Of a stretch of 11,124 bases of DNA, positions 1 to 6,769 are shown piece after piece. The notes under the pieces are model-generated. The model did not search any database. It was given only the letters and a program-made list of their open reading frames with translations, and was not told the DNA's origin. The stretch's first letter is position 1. Every line of letters begins with the position of its first letter. Both the position numbers and the translations under genes were made by a program. This DNA is from Flavobacterium psychrophilum (lineage in GTDB: Bacteria > Bacteroidota > Bacteroidia > Flavobacteriales > Flavobacteriaceae), in assembly GCA_945861915.1 (NCBI GenBank), contig CAMAWK010000069.1, positions 1 to 11,124 on the forward strand, in the 5' to 3' direction.

Positions 1-639
1 CGTGGCGGAAAAGGAGGATTAGGAAACTGGCATTTTAGAAGTTCAACCAATCAAACGCCACGCTACTCTCAGCCCGGTTTGCCGGGTGTAGAAATGGATG
101 TGGTTTTAGAACTCAAAGTACTAGCCGATGTTGGTTTAGTAGGTTTTCCGAATGCCGGTAAATCCACTTTATTGTCAGTACTAACATCCGCAAAACCTAA
201 GATTGCTGATTATCCCTTTACTACCTTAAAACCCAATCTCGGAATTGTAGCGTATCGTGATTTTCAATCGTTTGTGATTGCAGATATTCCTGGAATTATT
301 GAAGGTGCAGCCGAAGGGAAAGGGTTAGGACATTATTTTTTACGCCATATCGAACGCAATTCTACTTTGTTGTTTTTGGTTCCAGTGGATGCCGATGATA
401 TCAAAGGCGAATATGATATTTTGGTCAACGAATTAACAAAATACAATCCTGAAATGTTAGACAAAGAACGTCTGCTTGTCATTTCAAAATGTGATATGCT
501 AGACGACGAACTTAAATCAGAATTGAAAATACAGCTAGATCAAGATTTTAATGGAATTCCCTATTTGTTTATTTCCTCAGTCGCTCAACAAGGATTGTCG
601 GAATTGAAGGACACACTTTGGAAAATGCTAAATGAATAG
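1..639 (+). CDS. obgE: GTPase ObgE/CgtA, 5' part missing (3' 212 codons)
   Basis: Obg-family GTPase, which associates with the 50S ribosomal subunit and acts in ribosome assembly and stringent-response signalling (family knowledge). The reading frame is open from base 1, so the gene begins outside the window; roughly 120 N-terminal residues are missing compared with usual Obg length. Counting from base 1, residues 1-30 are the end of the glycine-rich Obg fold (GGKGGLGN, then [12 protein letters not shown]). The G domain follows: G1 GFPNAGKST at 48-56, G2 around YPFTT at 71-75, G3 DIPG at 95-98, G4 SKCD at 162-165 (canonical NKxD) and G5 SSV at 192-194. It ends soon after the G domain, with no long C-terminal extension. 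ATG at 94 and TTG at 79 are internal codons, not starts. It converges with the glycosyltransferase gene 5 nt away, with no visible terminator between. Identification is certain; only the N-terminus is unseen. Confidence 0.97.
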   Translation, partial: RGGKGGLGNWHFRSSTNQTPRYSQPGLPGVEMDVVLELKVLADVGLVGFPNAGKSTLLSVLTSAKPKIADYPFTTLKPNLGIVAYRDFQSFVIADIPGIIEGAAEGKGLGHYFLRHIERNSTLLFLVPVDADDIKGEYDILVNELTKYNPEMLDKERLLVISKCDMLDDELKSELKIQLDQDFNGIPYLFISSVAQQGLSELKDTLWKMLNE

Positions 640-644
640 TTTTA

Positions 645-1637
645 TTACTTCTCGTTATACGTATCAAACAATAATTGCAGGGTTTCTGGGATGTTATTGG
701 CTTGCATCTTTGGATAACTGATGTTCATATTCAACCAATTTTCTATAATTGTATCAAAATCTCTCCCAACTTCATACCTCACATGAACTCCCATTCGCTT
801 CAAAGCTTCGGCGTTACATTCTTGTTCATAATGATTTTGAATTGGAATACTCAATATTTTTTTACCAAGATATAAAGCCTCAGCAGGAGTTTCAAATCCA
901 CCACCTGTAATAATTCCATGACAAGAAATTAAACTTTCGTTGAAGAATTTCTGATTCACCGGAAAATAAGTAATATTTCCATCAGTATACTTAAATTCTA
1001 CATCATTTAAAAACCAATGAAATTCTACATCTTTTACTTTTTTAAATGCTTTTTCTAAGCATTCTTTATTGAATGAAGGCAAATATACTGAGATATGTTT
1101 CAGGTCTTGAGGTGTTGATTCCACAATTTCATCTTTGATAATTGGCGGATAAATAAAAGAATCGTATTTTTCGAAATGCAAACCAATATGTTTGGGAGAT
1201 GATGCATAATGTTTAAGAATTAATTCTCCCATCCTATTTTTTTTCGCTGGTCTTGGGGTTGCCTTAGAAACAAAACTGGCTTGATGTCCAAATTGAATCG
1301 AATGCACTTTTTGCAATTGACAAGCTAGTGAAGTAACTGATTCAAAGTCATTTATAATGACATCGTAATTTTTTAGAGGTAGCGATTTAGCCTCTTTGTA
1401 CAATTGAAGTGGTTTGATGTTTTTGGCAATATCCCAATAATCCAAACCGCCACATTTGCTGTAGTGCAAGCTACAACCTTCACTTTTAAACTTTACAGGT
1501 AAATCAATATTTAAACTGGCATTATTACCACTCAAAAAGAAATCGACAGTTCCGTATTTTTGTAAATAGGGATATAGTTGCATCGCTCTACTGATATGAC
1601 CGTTTCCAGTGGCTTGAATTGCGTAAAATATTTTCAT
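645..1637 (-). CDS. MurG-like glycosyltransferase (MJ1255-type family)
   Basis: A 330-residue GT-B-fold glycosyltransferase of the broad MurG/UDP-glycosyltransferase group, probably transferring a sugar from a nucleotide donor to a lipid or envelope acceptor; the substrates cannot be read from sequence. The N-terminus has the short glycine/His motif of the acceptor-side domain, QATGNGHISRA at 8-18, comparable to the GGTGGH region of MurG. The C-terminal domain has the donor-site signature GGGFETPAEAL from 245, followed by PIQNHYEQECNAEAL, as in MurG-like proteins. No signal peptide or clear membrane span is seen, so it is probably cytoplasmic or membrane-peripheral. It starts with ATG 3 nt after the stop of the metallophosphoesterase gene and is almost certainly cotranscribed with it. 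I would call the family confidently and the specific reaction not at all. Confidence 0.85.
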   Translation of the reverse strand: MKIFYAIQATGNGHISRAMQLYPYLQKYGTVDFFLSGNNASLNIDLPVKFKSEGCSLHYSKCGGLDYWDIAKNIKPLQLYKEAKSLPLKNYDVIINDFESVTSLACQLQKVHSIQFGHQASFVSKATPRPAKKNRMGELILKHYASSPKHIGLHFEKYDSFIYPPIIKDEIVESTPQDLKHISVYLPSFNKECLEKAFKKVKDVEFHWFLNDVEFKYTDGNITYFPVNQKFFNESLISCHGIITGGGFETPAEALYLGKKILSIPIQNHYEQECNAEALKRMGVHVRYEVGRDFDTIIENWLNMNISYPKMQANNIPETLQLLFDTYNEK

Positions 1638-1640
1638 TTG

Positions 1641-2456
1641 TTAGGATAAGATTTTAGAAACAATATCATCTACGATTATTTCTTCTTTGTTTTCTTGTTT
1701 TAAATAATCTGATTTTTTGTATTGGTAAATCTTCCATTTTTCATTTTTGTATTCAAGAGCGGTTAGATTTTCTATCCAATCGCCACTATTTAAATACAAG
1801 ACTTGACCGTGTTCGTTTTTTACTTCTTTTATTTGAGGTTTATGAATGTGTCCACAAACAACGTAACTGTATTTTTTTTCGATAGCGATTTCGGCGGCAG
1901 TAGTTTCAAAATTCGAAATGAATGAAACCGCTTGTTTTACACTGTCTTTAATCGTTTTAGAAAAACTTCGTTTCTCTTTTCCCAATGCAACGAATATCCA
2001 ATTGATTAGACTATTAATTAAAATTAATAAATCGTACCCTTTTCCGCCTAATTTGGCTAAAATTTTCGCATATCCATTTGTTGATGAATCGAAAACATCA
2101 CCATGGAAAATCCAGGTTTTTTTTCCGTCTAAATCCAAAACTAATTTATCAACTAATTCAAGATTCCCTAAAACAAAATCAGAATATTTTCGCAATGCTT
2201 CATCGTGATTTCCAGTAATATATATTACACGAGTTCCCTGATTAGACATTTTTATAATATAACGTAAAATTTCCATGTGGTCTTTAGGAAAATAGCGTTT
2301 ACTAAAACTCCACATGTCAATAATATCTCCGTTTAAAACTAAGGTTTCGGGCTGGATGGATTTCAAATACTGTAGTAATTCTTTGGCTTGACAACCATAA
2401 GTCCCTAAATGAACATCACTAATGACCACTAAAGGAATTTTTCTTTTTCTTTTCAT
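1641..2456 (-). CDS. LpxH/YbbF-like metallophosphoesterase (UDP-2,3-diacylglucosamine diphosphatase family)
   Basis: Calcineurin-like dinuclear metallophosphoesterase of 271 residues. All metal-site motifs are visible in order: SDVHLG at 13-18 (D14, H16), GDIID at 43-47, GNHDE at 82-86, FHGDVFD from 117 (H118) and CGHIHKPQ from 201 (H203, H205). The GHIHKP and following NSGDW segments are typical of the LpxH/YbbF branch, whose founder LpxH hydrolyses UDP-2,3-diacylglucosamine to lipid X in lipid A synthesis. It is longer than E. coli LpxH (about 240 aa) and has a hydrophobic stretch near residues 143-158 (LLILINSLINWIFVAL) that could seat it on the membrane. It leads a two-gene unit with the downstream glycosyltransferase. 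The ATG start lies 12 nt after a TATGTTTG box. It may be true LpxH or a paralogue acting on another nucleotide-linked or lipid phosphate; the partner enzyme suggests envelope glycolipid work, which is inference. Confidence 0.85.
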   Translation of the reverse strand: MKRKRKIPLVVISDVHLGTYGCQAKELLQYLKSIQPETLVLNGDIIDMWSFSKRYFPKDHMEILRYIIKMSNQGTRVIYITGNHDEALRKYSDFVLGNLELVDKLVLDLDGKKTWIFHGDVFDSSTNGYAKILAKLGGKGYDLLILINSLINWIFVALGKEKRSFSKTIKDSVKQAVSFISNFETTAAEIAIEKKYSYVVCGHIHKPQIKEVKNEHGQVLYLNSGDWIENLTALEYKNEKWKIYQYKKSDYLKQENKEEIIVDDIVSKILS

Positions 2457-2468
2457 TGAAAGTTTTTA

Positions 2469-2476
2469 CAAACATA
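2469..2476 (-). promoter_or_regulatory. Candidate -7 box TATGTTTG for the metallophosphoesterase unit
   Basis: Read on the minus strand this is TATGTTTG, matching the Bacteroidota -7 consensus TAnnTTTG exactly. It ends 12 nt before the ATG at 2456, so transcription would start only about 6 nt before the gene. I find no TTG (-33 element) at the expected spacing, so the assignment rests on one box in an AT-rich spacer. Confidence 0.4.
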
Positions 2477-2568
2477 ATAGTGTAATGTTATGTTATTGTT
2501 TCTTTTGTATTAAGATTTGTTTCTTTTTTTAACATTAAATTTATGTATCTAATCATTTAAAATTTCTC

Positions 2569-2576
2569 TATTTTTG
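2569..2576 (+). promoter_or_regulatory. Candidate -7 box TATTTTTG for the TPR/Mur-ligase unit
   Basis: TATTTTTG matches TAnnTTTG but ends only 4 nt before the ATG at 2581, which would make the transcript leaderless or nearly so. No TTG is found about 19-21 nt upstream. It is a candidate only; chance matches are easy in this T-rich spacer. The rest of the 124-nt divergent spacer (2457-2580) shows no repeat or hairpin that I can support. Confidence 0.3.
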
Positions 2577-2580
2577 AAAA

Positions 2581-3276
2581 ATGAAACAATTATTTTTCTT
2601 TTTTCTAGTATTTCCATTCGTTGTTTGGTCTCAATCAGATTTTGAAAAGGGAGAAAAGCTATTTGGAGAAGCCAAATTCAAACAAGCACAGGTTTTATTT
2701 GAAAGTTATTTAAAATCGAATAGCAATCATATAAAAACAATTGAATATTTGGGTGACACTGCCAGTCATAACAGTTCATGGGAAAATGCTGTTTTCTACT
2801 ATAGAAAGCTAAAAGATTTAAAGCCAAACGAAGCTAATTATTACTACAAATATGGTGGTGCACTAGGGATGAAAGCCACGCAAGTCAATAAGTTCAGGGC
2901 GCTTGGAATGATTGGTGAAATAAGAGGCTCTTTCGAAAAAGCCATTGTATTAAATCCTAAACACATCGAAGCGCGTTGGGCATTAGTGATGTATTATATT
3001 CAATTGCCTGGAATTATTGGCGGCAGCGAAGCAAAAGCAATTAAATATTCAAATGAGCTATTAAAATTATCTCCAATTGATGGCTATTTATCCAAAGGTC
3101 AAATTTTTGAATACTTTAAAAAATATGCTTTAGCAGAAGAGCAATACAAAAAAGCGATTGCGGCAGGGAGTACCAAAAAAGGTACACAATTGTTAGCCAA
3201 CTTACAAAAAAACAAATTGAAAAAAACTTCTGACGACAGTATTTCTGATTTTGTTGATAATATAATAAAAAAATAA
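2581..3276 (+). CDS. Secreted tetratricopeptide-repeat (TPR) protein
   Basis: A 231-residue exported protein. Residues 1-18 (MKQLFFFFLVFPFVVWSQ) form a signal peptide with a hydrophobic core; there is no lipobox cysteine, so it is probably periplasmic and soluble after cleavage. The mature part is helical TPR: one repeat at about 19-52 (GEKLFGEAKFKQAQVLFESYL), a second at about 53-86 (ENAVFYYRKLKDLKPNEANYY), further repeats including SFEKAIVLNPKHIEARWAL, and a last one with YALAEEQYKKAIAAG. TPRs bind partner proteins; no catalytic domain is present. The gene is followed after 9 nt by the Mpl-type ligase, so the two are likely cotranscribed. A periplasmic scaffold in cell-wall turnover would fit, but that rests on position only. 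Confidence 0.85.
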   Translation: MKQLFFFFLVFPFVVWSQSDFEKGEKLFGEAKFKQAQVLFESYLKSNSNHIKTIEYLGDTASHNSSWENAVFYYRKLKDLKPNEANYYYKYGGALGMKATQVNKFRALGMIGEIRGSFEKAIVLNPKHIEARWALVMYYIQLPGIIGGSEAKAIKYSNELLKLSPIDGYLSKGQIFEYFKKYALAEEQYKKAIAAGSTKKGTQLLANLQKNKLKKTSDDSISDFVDNIIKK

Positions 3277-3285
3277 AACAGACGT

Positions 3286-4689
3286 ATGAATCCTATTCAT
3301 GAAAATAACGAAATAAATTCTTCAAAGCAAGCAAAAAGACTTCACTTTATTGCCATCGGTGGTAGTGCCATGCATAATTTAGCTTTAGCACTTCACAATA
3401 AAGGTTATCAAGTGACGGGGAGTGACGATGCTATTTTTGAACCATCAAAAAGTCGATTACAAAAAAAAGGAATTTTACCTCTAGAAATGGGTTGGTTTCC
3501 CGAAAAAATAACTACCGATATAGAAGCAGTGATTCTCGGAATGCATGCTAAAGCCGATAACCCAGAGTTGATAAAAGCACAGGAATTAGGTTTAAAGATA
3601 TATTCGTATCCCGAATATTTATATGAACAATCCAAGTATAAAACCCGCGTCGTTATTGGTGGTTCGCATGGGAAAACTACTATTACATCTATGATTTTGC
3701 ATGTGATGCATTACCACAATATCGAAGTCGATTATATGGTAGGTGCACAATTAGAAGGTTTTGACACCATGGTTCATTTGACTGAAAAGAATGATTTTAT
3801 AGTTTTAGAAGGCGACGAATACTTGTCTTCTCCAATCGATAGAAGACCTAAATTTCATTTGTATCAGCCTAATATCGCTTTGATTTCGGGGATTGCTTGG
3901 GATCACATCAATGTTTTTCCTACCTATGATTTTTATGTAGAACAGTTCGATATTTTTATTGAAAAAATTACTAATGGTGGAATTTTAGTTTATAATGAAG
4001 ACGATTCTGAAGTAAAACGTGTTGCAGAAGCTGCTATAAATCCTATTAGAAAAATTCCATATTCAACACCCAAATACGAGGTAAAAGACGGAATCACACT
4101 TTTAGAAACTCCAGAGGGTGCCATGCCAATTGAGGTTTTTGGCGGACATAATTTGAATAATTTGGCTGGAGCCAAATGGATATGTCAAAATATGGGGGTA
4201 GACGAAGCCGATTTTTATGAAGCCATCGCCAGTTTTAAAGGCGCCTCCAAACGCTTAGAAAAAATTGCCGAAAGCAAAACCAAAGTAGCCTACAAAGATT
4301 TTGCTCATTCGCCAAGTAAAGTAGCGGCTACTACAAAAGCGGTAAAAGAACAATATCCTAACCGAACTTTGGTCGCTTGTTTGGAGTTGCATACTTACAG
4401 TAGTTTGAATGCCGAATTTCTAAAAGAATACGAGGGAGCATTAGAATATGCTGATGTTGCCGTGGTTTTTTATTCCCCCGATGCGGTAAAAATCAAGCAA
4501 CTCGATGAAGTAACTTATGAGCAAATTGCACAATCATTCAACCGAAAAGATTTAATTATTTATACGAATCCTGCCGAGTTTAAAACGTTTTTATTCAATA
4601 AGAATTTTGAAAACGCAGCTTTATTATTGATGAGTTCAGGAAATTACGGGGGATTGAATTTTGATGAGGTTAAAGGGTTGATAGAGTAA
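3286..4689 (+). CDS. mpl: Mpl-type Mur ligase (UDP-MurNAc:tripeptide ligase, peptidoglycan recycling)
   Basis: ATP-dependent Mur ligase of 467 residues, closest to Mpl, which joins recycled murein tripeptide to UDP-MurNAc in the cytoplasm; MurC is the nearest alternative. Seen in order: a Rossmann-like N-domain with HFIAIGGSAMHNLA at 20-33 and VTGSDD at 43-48; the ATP loop GGSHGKTT at 125-132; central-domain LEGDEY and DHINVFPTY; and a C-terminal domain with DFAHSPSK at 338-345, CLELHTYSS near 365 and MSSGNYGG near 450. The length is close to E. coli Mpl (457). The SPSK replaces the HP(T) that follows the conserved His in MurC and Mpl, so substrate detail may differ. About 17 residues precede the conserved start of the N-domain, but no other in-frame start codon lies there, so ATG at 3286 is kept. 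It is 9 nt downstream of the TPR gene and converges with the DUF1287 gene 13 nt away. Confidence 0.88.
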   Translation: MNPIHENNEINSSKQAKRLHFIAIGGSAMHNLALALHNKGYQVTGSDDAIFEPSKSRLQKKGILPLEMGWFPEKITTDIEAVILGMHAKADNPELIKAQELGLKIYSYPEYLYEQSKYKTRVVIGGSHGKTTITSMILHVMHYHNIEVDYMVGAQLEGFDTMVHLTEKNDFIVLEGDEYLSSPIDRRPKFHLYQPNIALISGIAWDHINVFPTYDFYVEQFDIFIEKITNGGILVYNEDDSEVKRVAEAAINPIRKIPYSTPKYEVKDGITLLETPEGAMPIEVFGGHNLNNLAGAKWICQNMGVDEADFYEAIASFKGASKRLEKIAESKTKVAYKDFAHSPSKVAATTKAVKEQYPNRTLVACLELHTYSSLNAEFLKEYEGALEYADVAVVFYSPDAVKIKQLDEVTYEQIAQSFNRKDLIIYTNPAEFKTFLFNKNFENAALLLMSSGNYGGLNFDEVKGLIE

Positions 4690-4702
4690 TTTTTAGTCTA
4701 TT

Positions 4703-5308
4703 TTATTTCCAATATTTAAAATGTCCCACAATAGTATAACTGAATAAACAATCTTCTAAAATTTGTCCGCCTCCTACATTGTGTACAATAAGGTTTCGTT
4801 TGCCGTCAGCAGATTTATGGTTAGTTACAATACCTATATGTGGAAGTTTACCATTAATCATCCAAGTTACGATTTCTCCAGTTTTGTATTCATTGGCATT
4901 TTTTGAAATTGTTAATTTTTTTCCTTTTCTTTCAAAGAAAACCTCGAGATTTGGAACTCTTCGGTGATCAATATTAGAGTCTGTTTTGGTCATACCCCAT
5001 TTTTTTAGGTTTGGATATAACGAAAAATGTGATTTCATATCTTCGTGAACTTCTTTTTGTAAATCAATACCTAATTTTCGATAGACTCGAATAATTACAT
5101 CAGTACAAACACCCTTGTTTTTTGGAACATCTCCATTTGGATATTTTATGCCAAAATAAGAAGGATCGTAAATTATATTTGGATTTATAATTGAAATTGC
5201 TGAATCGGAAAGTTGGATTGCAAATTGCTTGTTTATGGATTGTAATTGTCCTTTAGATTCAGTAGTTGCGGACAAAATAACAAATAAGAATAAATAAATT
5301 GACTTCAT
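4703..5308 (-). CDS. Exported DUF1287 (YijF-like) protein, papain-like Cys/His arrangement
   Basis: A 201-residue protein of the DUF1287 family (E. coli YijF), whose function is not established. I start it at ATG 5306-5308, giving a clean signal peptide (MKSIYLFLFVILSATTESKGQ); a longer frame could begin with TTG at 5326, but that adds a basic hexapeptide before the signal sequence and runs into a palindrome. Mature-region motifs: KGVCTDVIIRVYRKLG with Cys at about 68, IDHRRVPNLEVFF with His at about 115, then GEIVTW, KLPHIGIVTN with His at about 157, and IVHNVGGG with His at about 176. A Cys near the start and a His about 90 residues later in an H-I-G context is the layout of NlpC/P60- and CHAP-like cysteine peptidases or amidases, so cell-wall hydrolysis in the periplasm is plausible but unproven. 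It is transcribed towards mpl and divergently from radC. Confidence 0.85.
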   Translation of the reverse strand: MKSIYLFLFVILSATTESKGQLQSINKQFAIQLSDSAISIINPNIIYDPSYFGIKYPNGDVPKNKGVCTDVIIRVYRKLGIDLQKEVHEDMKSHFSLYPNLKKWGMTKTDSNIDHRRVPNLEVFFERKGKKLTISKNANEYKTGEIVTWMINGKLPHIGIVTNHKSADGKRNLIVHNVGGGQILEDCLFSYTIVGHFKYWK

Positions 5309-5324
5309 ATTTTTAACTTTAATC

Positions 5325-5340
5325 AAAATAACGTTATTTT
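5325..5340. promoter_or_regulatory. Perfect 16-nt palindrome between DUF1287 and radC, candidate operator
   Basis: AAAATAACGTTATTTT is its own reverse complement and has no loop, so it looks more like a two-fold protein-binding site than an RNA hairpin. It lies 16 nt upstream of the DUF1287 ATG and directly abuts the radC -7 box, i.e. in the core promoter of one or both divergent genes. The binding protein is unknown. Confidence 0.4.
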
Positions 5341-5348
5341 TACTTTTG
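5341..5348 (+). promoter_or_regulatory. Candidate -7 box TACTTTTG for radC-yjjG-hypothetical unit
   Basis: TACTTTTG fits TAnnTTTG exactly. It predicts a leader of about 20-25 nt, AT-rich and without Shine-Dalgarno, before the radC TTG start at 5377, which is normal for Bacteroidota. A TTG -33 element is not obvious; the expected place is occupied by or next to the palindrome at 5325-5340. Confidence 0.5.
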
Positions 5349-5376
5349 TAGTATAATAATTTAAAAATAAGAGTAT

Positions 5377-6069
5377 TTGAAACAAACTAATTTTCCGATA
5401 ACGAACTGGTCCGATGACGATAAACCTCGCGAAAAGCTGATGCTTAAAGGCAAAATAGCTTTGAGCGATGCTGAACTGATTGCTATTTTGATTGGTTCAG
5501 GAAGTCGAAGCGAATCGGCGGTGGAGTTAAGTAAGCGAATATTGGCGAGTGTTGACAATAATTTAAATGCTTTAGGAAAATTGTCAATTCAGCAATTGAT
5601 GAATTTCAAAGGAATCGGGGAGGCAAAGGCTATTTCGATACTAGCTGCGATGGAATTAGGAAGGCGGAGAAGAGCAGAAGAAGCAGTAGAATTAAAAAAA
5701 ATAACTTCTAGCAAAGCTACTTTCGAATTAATGCAACCAATTATTGGTGAACTTCCGCACGAGGAATTTTGGGTTTTGTATTTGAATAATTCTAATAAAG
5801 TATTGTCAAAATCGCAACAAGGCAAAGGTGGCATAACTGGAACTTTAGTCGATGTGCGGTTGGTTTTTAAAACAGCTTTCGAGTTAGGAGCAACCTCGTT
5901 AATATTATGTCACAATCATCCTTCGGGGAATTTGAAACCAAGTGAAGCCGATAAAAAATTGACTCAAAAATTGAAAATTGCTGGTAAAAATCTCGAAATT
6001 CAGGTTTTAGATCATATAATAATTACCGAAAATGGCTATTTTAGCTTTGCAGACGAAGATATTTTATGA
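5377..6069 (+). CDS. radC: RadC/UPF0758 JAB-domain protein, TTG start
   Basis: RadC-family protein of 230 residues. The family was first linked to DNA repair, but a direct repair role is disputed; its domain is a JAMM/MPN+ metallohydrolase fold. Seen: N-terminal NWSDDDKPREKL and ALSDAELIAILIGSGSRSESA at 28-48, a helix-hairpin-helix segment NFKGIGEAKAISILAAMELG at 76-95, a Glu pair at 129-130 and the metal motif HNHPSGNLKPSEAD at 179-192 (H179, H181, D192). All JAMM ligands are present. TTG at 5377 is chosen because an in-frame TAA closes the frame 9 nt before it and the first internal ATG (codon 22) would remove the conserved NW..DDKPREKL segment. The stop overlaps the yjjG start by 4 nt (ATGA), so the two are translationally coupled. 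Confidence 0.94.
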   Translation: MKQTNFPITNWSDDDKPREKLMLKGKIALSDAELIAILIGSGSRSESAVELSKRILASVDNNLNALGKLSIQQLMNFKGIGEAKAISILAAMELGRRRRAEEAVELKKITSSKATFELMQPIIGELPHEEFWVLYLNNSNKVLSKSQQGKGGITGTLVDVRLVFKTAFELGATSLILCHNHPSGNLKPSEADKKLTQKLKIAGKNLEIQVLDHIIITENGYFSFADEDIL

Positions 6070-6767
6070 TTTTGAAAACAGCAATCACAAATATAACCGA
6101 TGTTTTTTTTGATTTAGATCACACGTTGTGGGATTTTGAAAAAAACTCGGCATTGGCATTTGAATTTATTTTCGAAAAACACCAAATTAACATTGATTTA
6201 GACCGTTTTTTACAAATATATGTTCCCATCAATTTGAAATATTGGGAACTATATCGAAAGGACGAAATTGATCATGTAACAATGCGTTATCAGCGACTTA
6301 GAGAGGCTTTCGATATTTTTAAATTTGAAATCGAAGATGCTTTAATAAATATTTTATCTCAAGAATACATTTATTATTTGCCTAAAAATAATCATCTTAT
6401 TGAAGGAGCAATTGAGGTTTTAGAGTATTTAAAGCCCAAGTATAATTTGCATATTATCACAAATGGTTTTGCTGAAATTCAAAATAATAAATTAGAAAAT
6501 TCAAAGAGTATCGATTATTTTAAAACTATAACAAATTCTGACTTGGCAGGAGTGAAAAAACCAAATCCTATTATTTTTGAGTATGCATTAGAACTAGCAA
6601 AAACAAGAAGAGGAAATAGTATTATGATTGGCGATTGTATCGAAGCCGATGTTCAAGGGGCATTAGATGCAGGATTAGACGCCATTTTTTTTAACCAAAA
6701 AAATCAAAAAATTAATCAAAAAATTAAGCAAATCAAACATTTGTTAGAGTTAAAAAAACACCTTTAA
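6066..6767 (+). CDS. yjjG: YjjG-family HAD nucleotidase (non-canonical pyrimidine nucleotidase)
   Basis: Cytoplasmic HAD-superfamily phosphatase of 233 residues, assigned to the YjjG family, whose E. coli member dephosphorylates nucleoside monophosphates, including non-canonical pyrimidines, as house-cleaning. HAD motifs: I, FFDLDHTLWDF with nucleophile D16 and D18; II, IITNG with T132; III, VKKPNP with the Lys at 164-165; IV, IGDCIEAD with D190 and D195. A helical cap domain lies between motifs I and II. Near the C-terminus two identical 12-nt units (6702-6713 and 6714-6725, each coding NQKI) form a small tandem repeat. It overlaps radC by 4 nt and is followed by the secreted hypothetical after 2 nt, so it is the middle gene of a tight operon. 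Confidence 0.9.
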   Translation: MILKTAITNITDVFFDLDHTLWDFEKNSALAFEFIFEKHQINIDLDRFLQIYVPINLKYWELYRKDEIDHVTMRYQRLREAFDIFKFEIEDALINILSQEYIYYLPKNNHLIEGAIEVLEYLKPKYNLHIITNGFAEIQNNKLENSKSIDYFKTITNSDLAGVKKPNPIIFEYALELAKTRRGNSIMIGDCIEADVQGALDAGLDAIFFNQKNQKINQKIKQIKHLLELKKHL

Positions 6768-6769
6768 AA

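Noticed and set aside
79..639. obgE starting at TTG 79 or ATG 94 as a short complete GTPase
   Set aside because: The frame is open to base 1 and the upstream codons encode the end of the Obg fold (GGKGGLGN...STNQ), so the gene is cut by the window edge.
1918..2208. Open frame on the + strand inside the metallophosphoesterase gene
   Set aside because: It is antisense to a gene with all catalytic motifs, has no recognisable domain, and reflects the base pattern of the real gene. The same applies to antisense frames at 675-875, 3408-3635, 3990-4175, 4779-4967, 5361-5558, 5589-5834, 6949-7260, 8148-8348 and 10781-11005.
4690..4702. Terminator between convergent mpl and DUF1287
   Set aside because: The 13-nt spacer is T-rich but has no stem.
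5309..5326. Longer DUF1287 protein starting at TTG 5326
   Set aside because: It would place a basic hexapeptide before the signal peptide and overlap the palindrome, while the ATG at 5308 gives a normal signal peptide.
5440..5442. ATG codon 22 as the radC start
   Set aside because: It would remove the conserved NWSDDDKPREKL segment; TTG 5377 with an upstream stop and a well-placed TACTTTTG box fits better.
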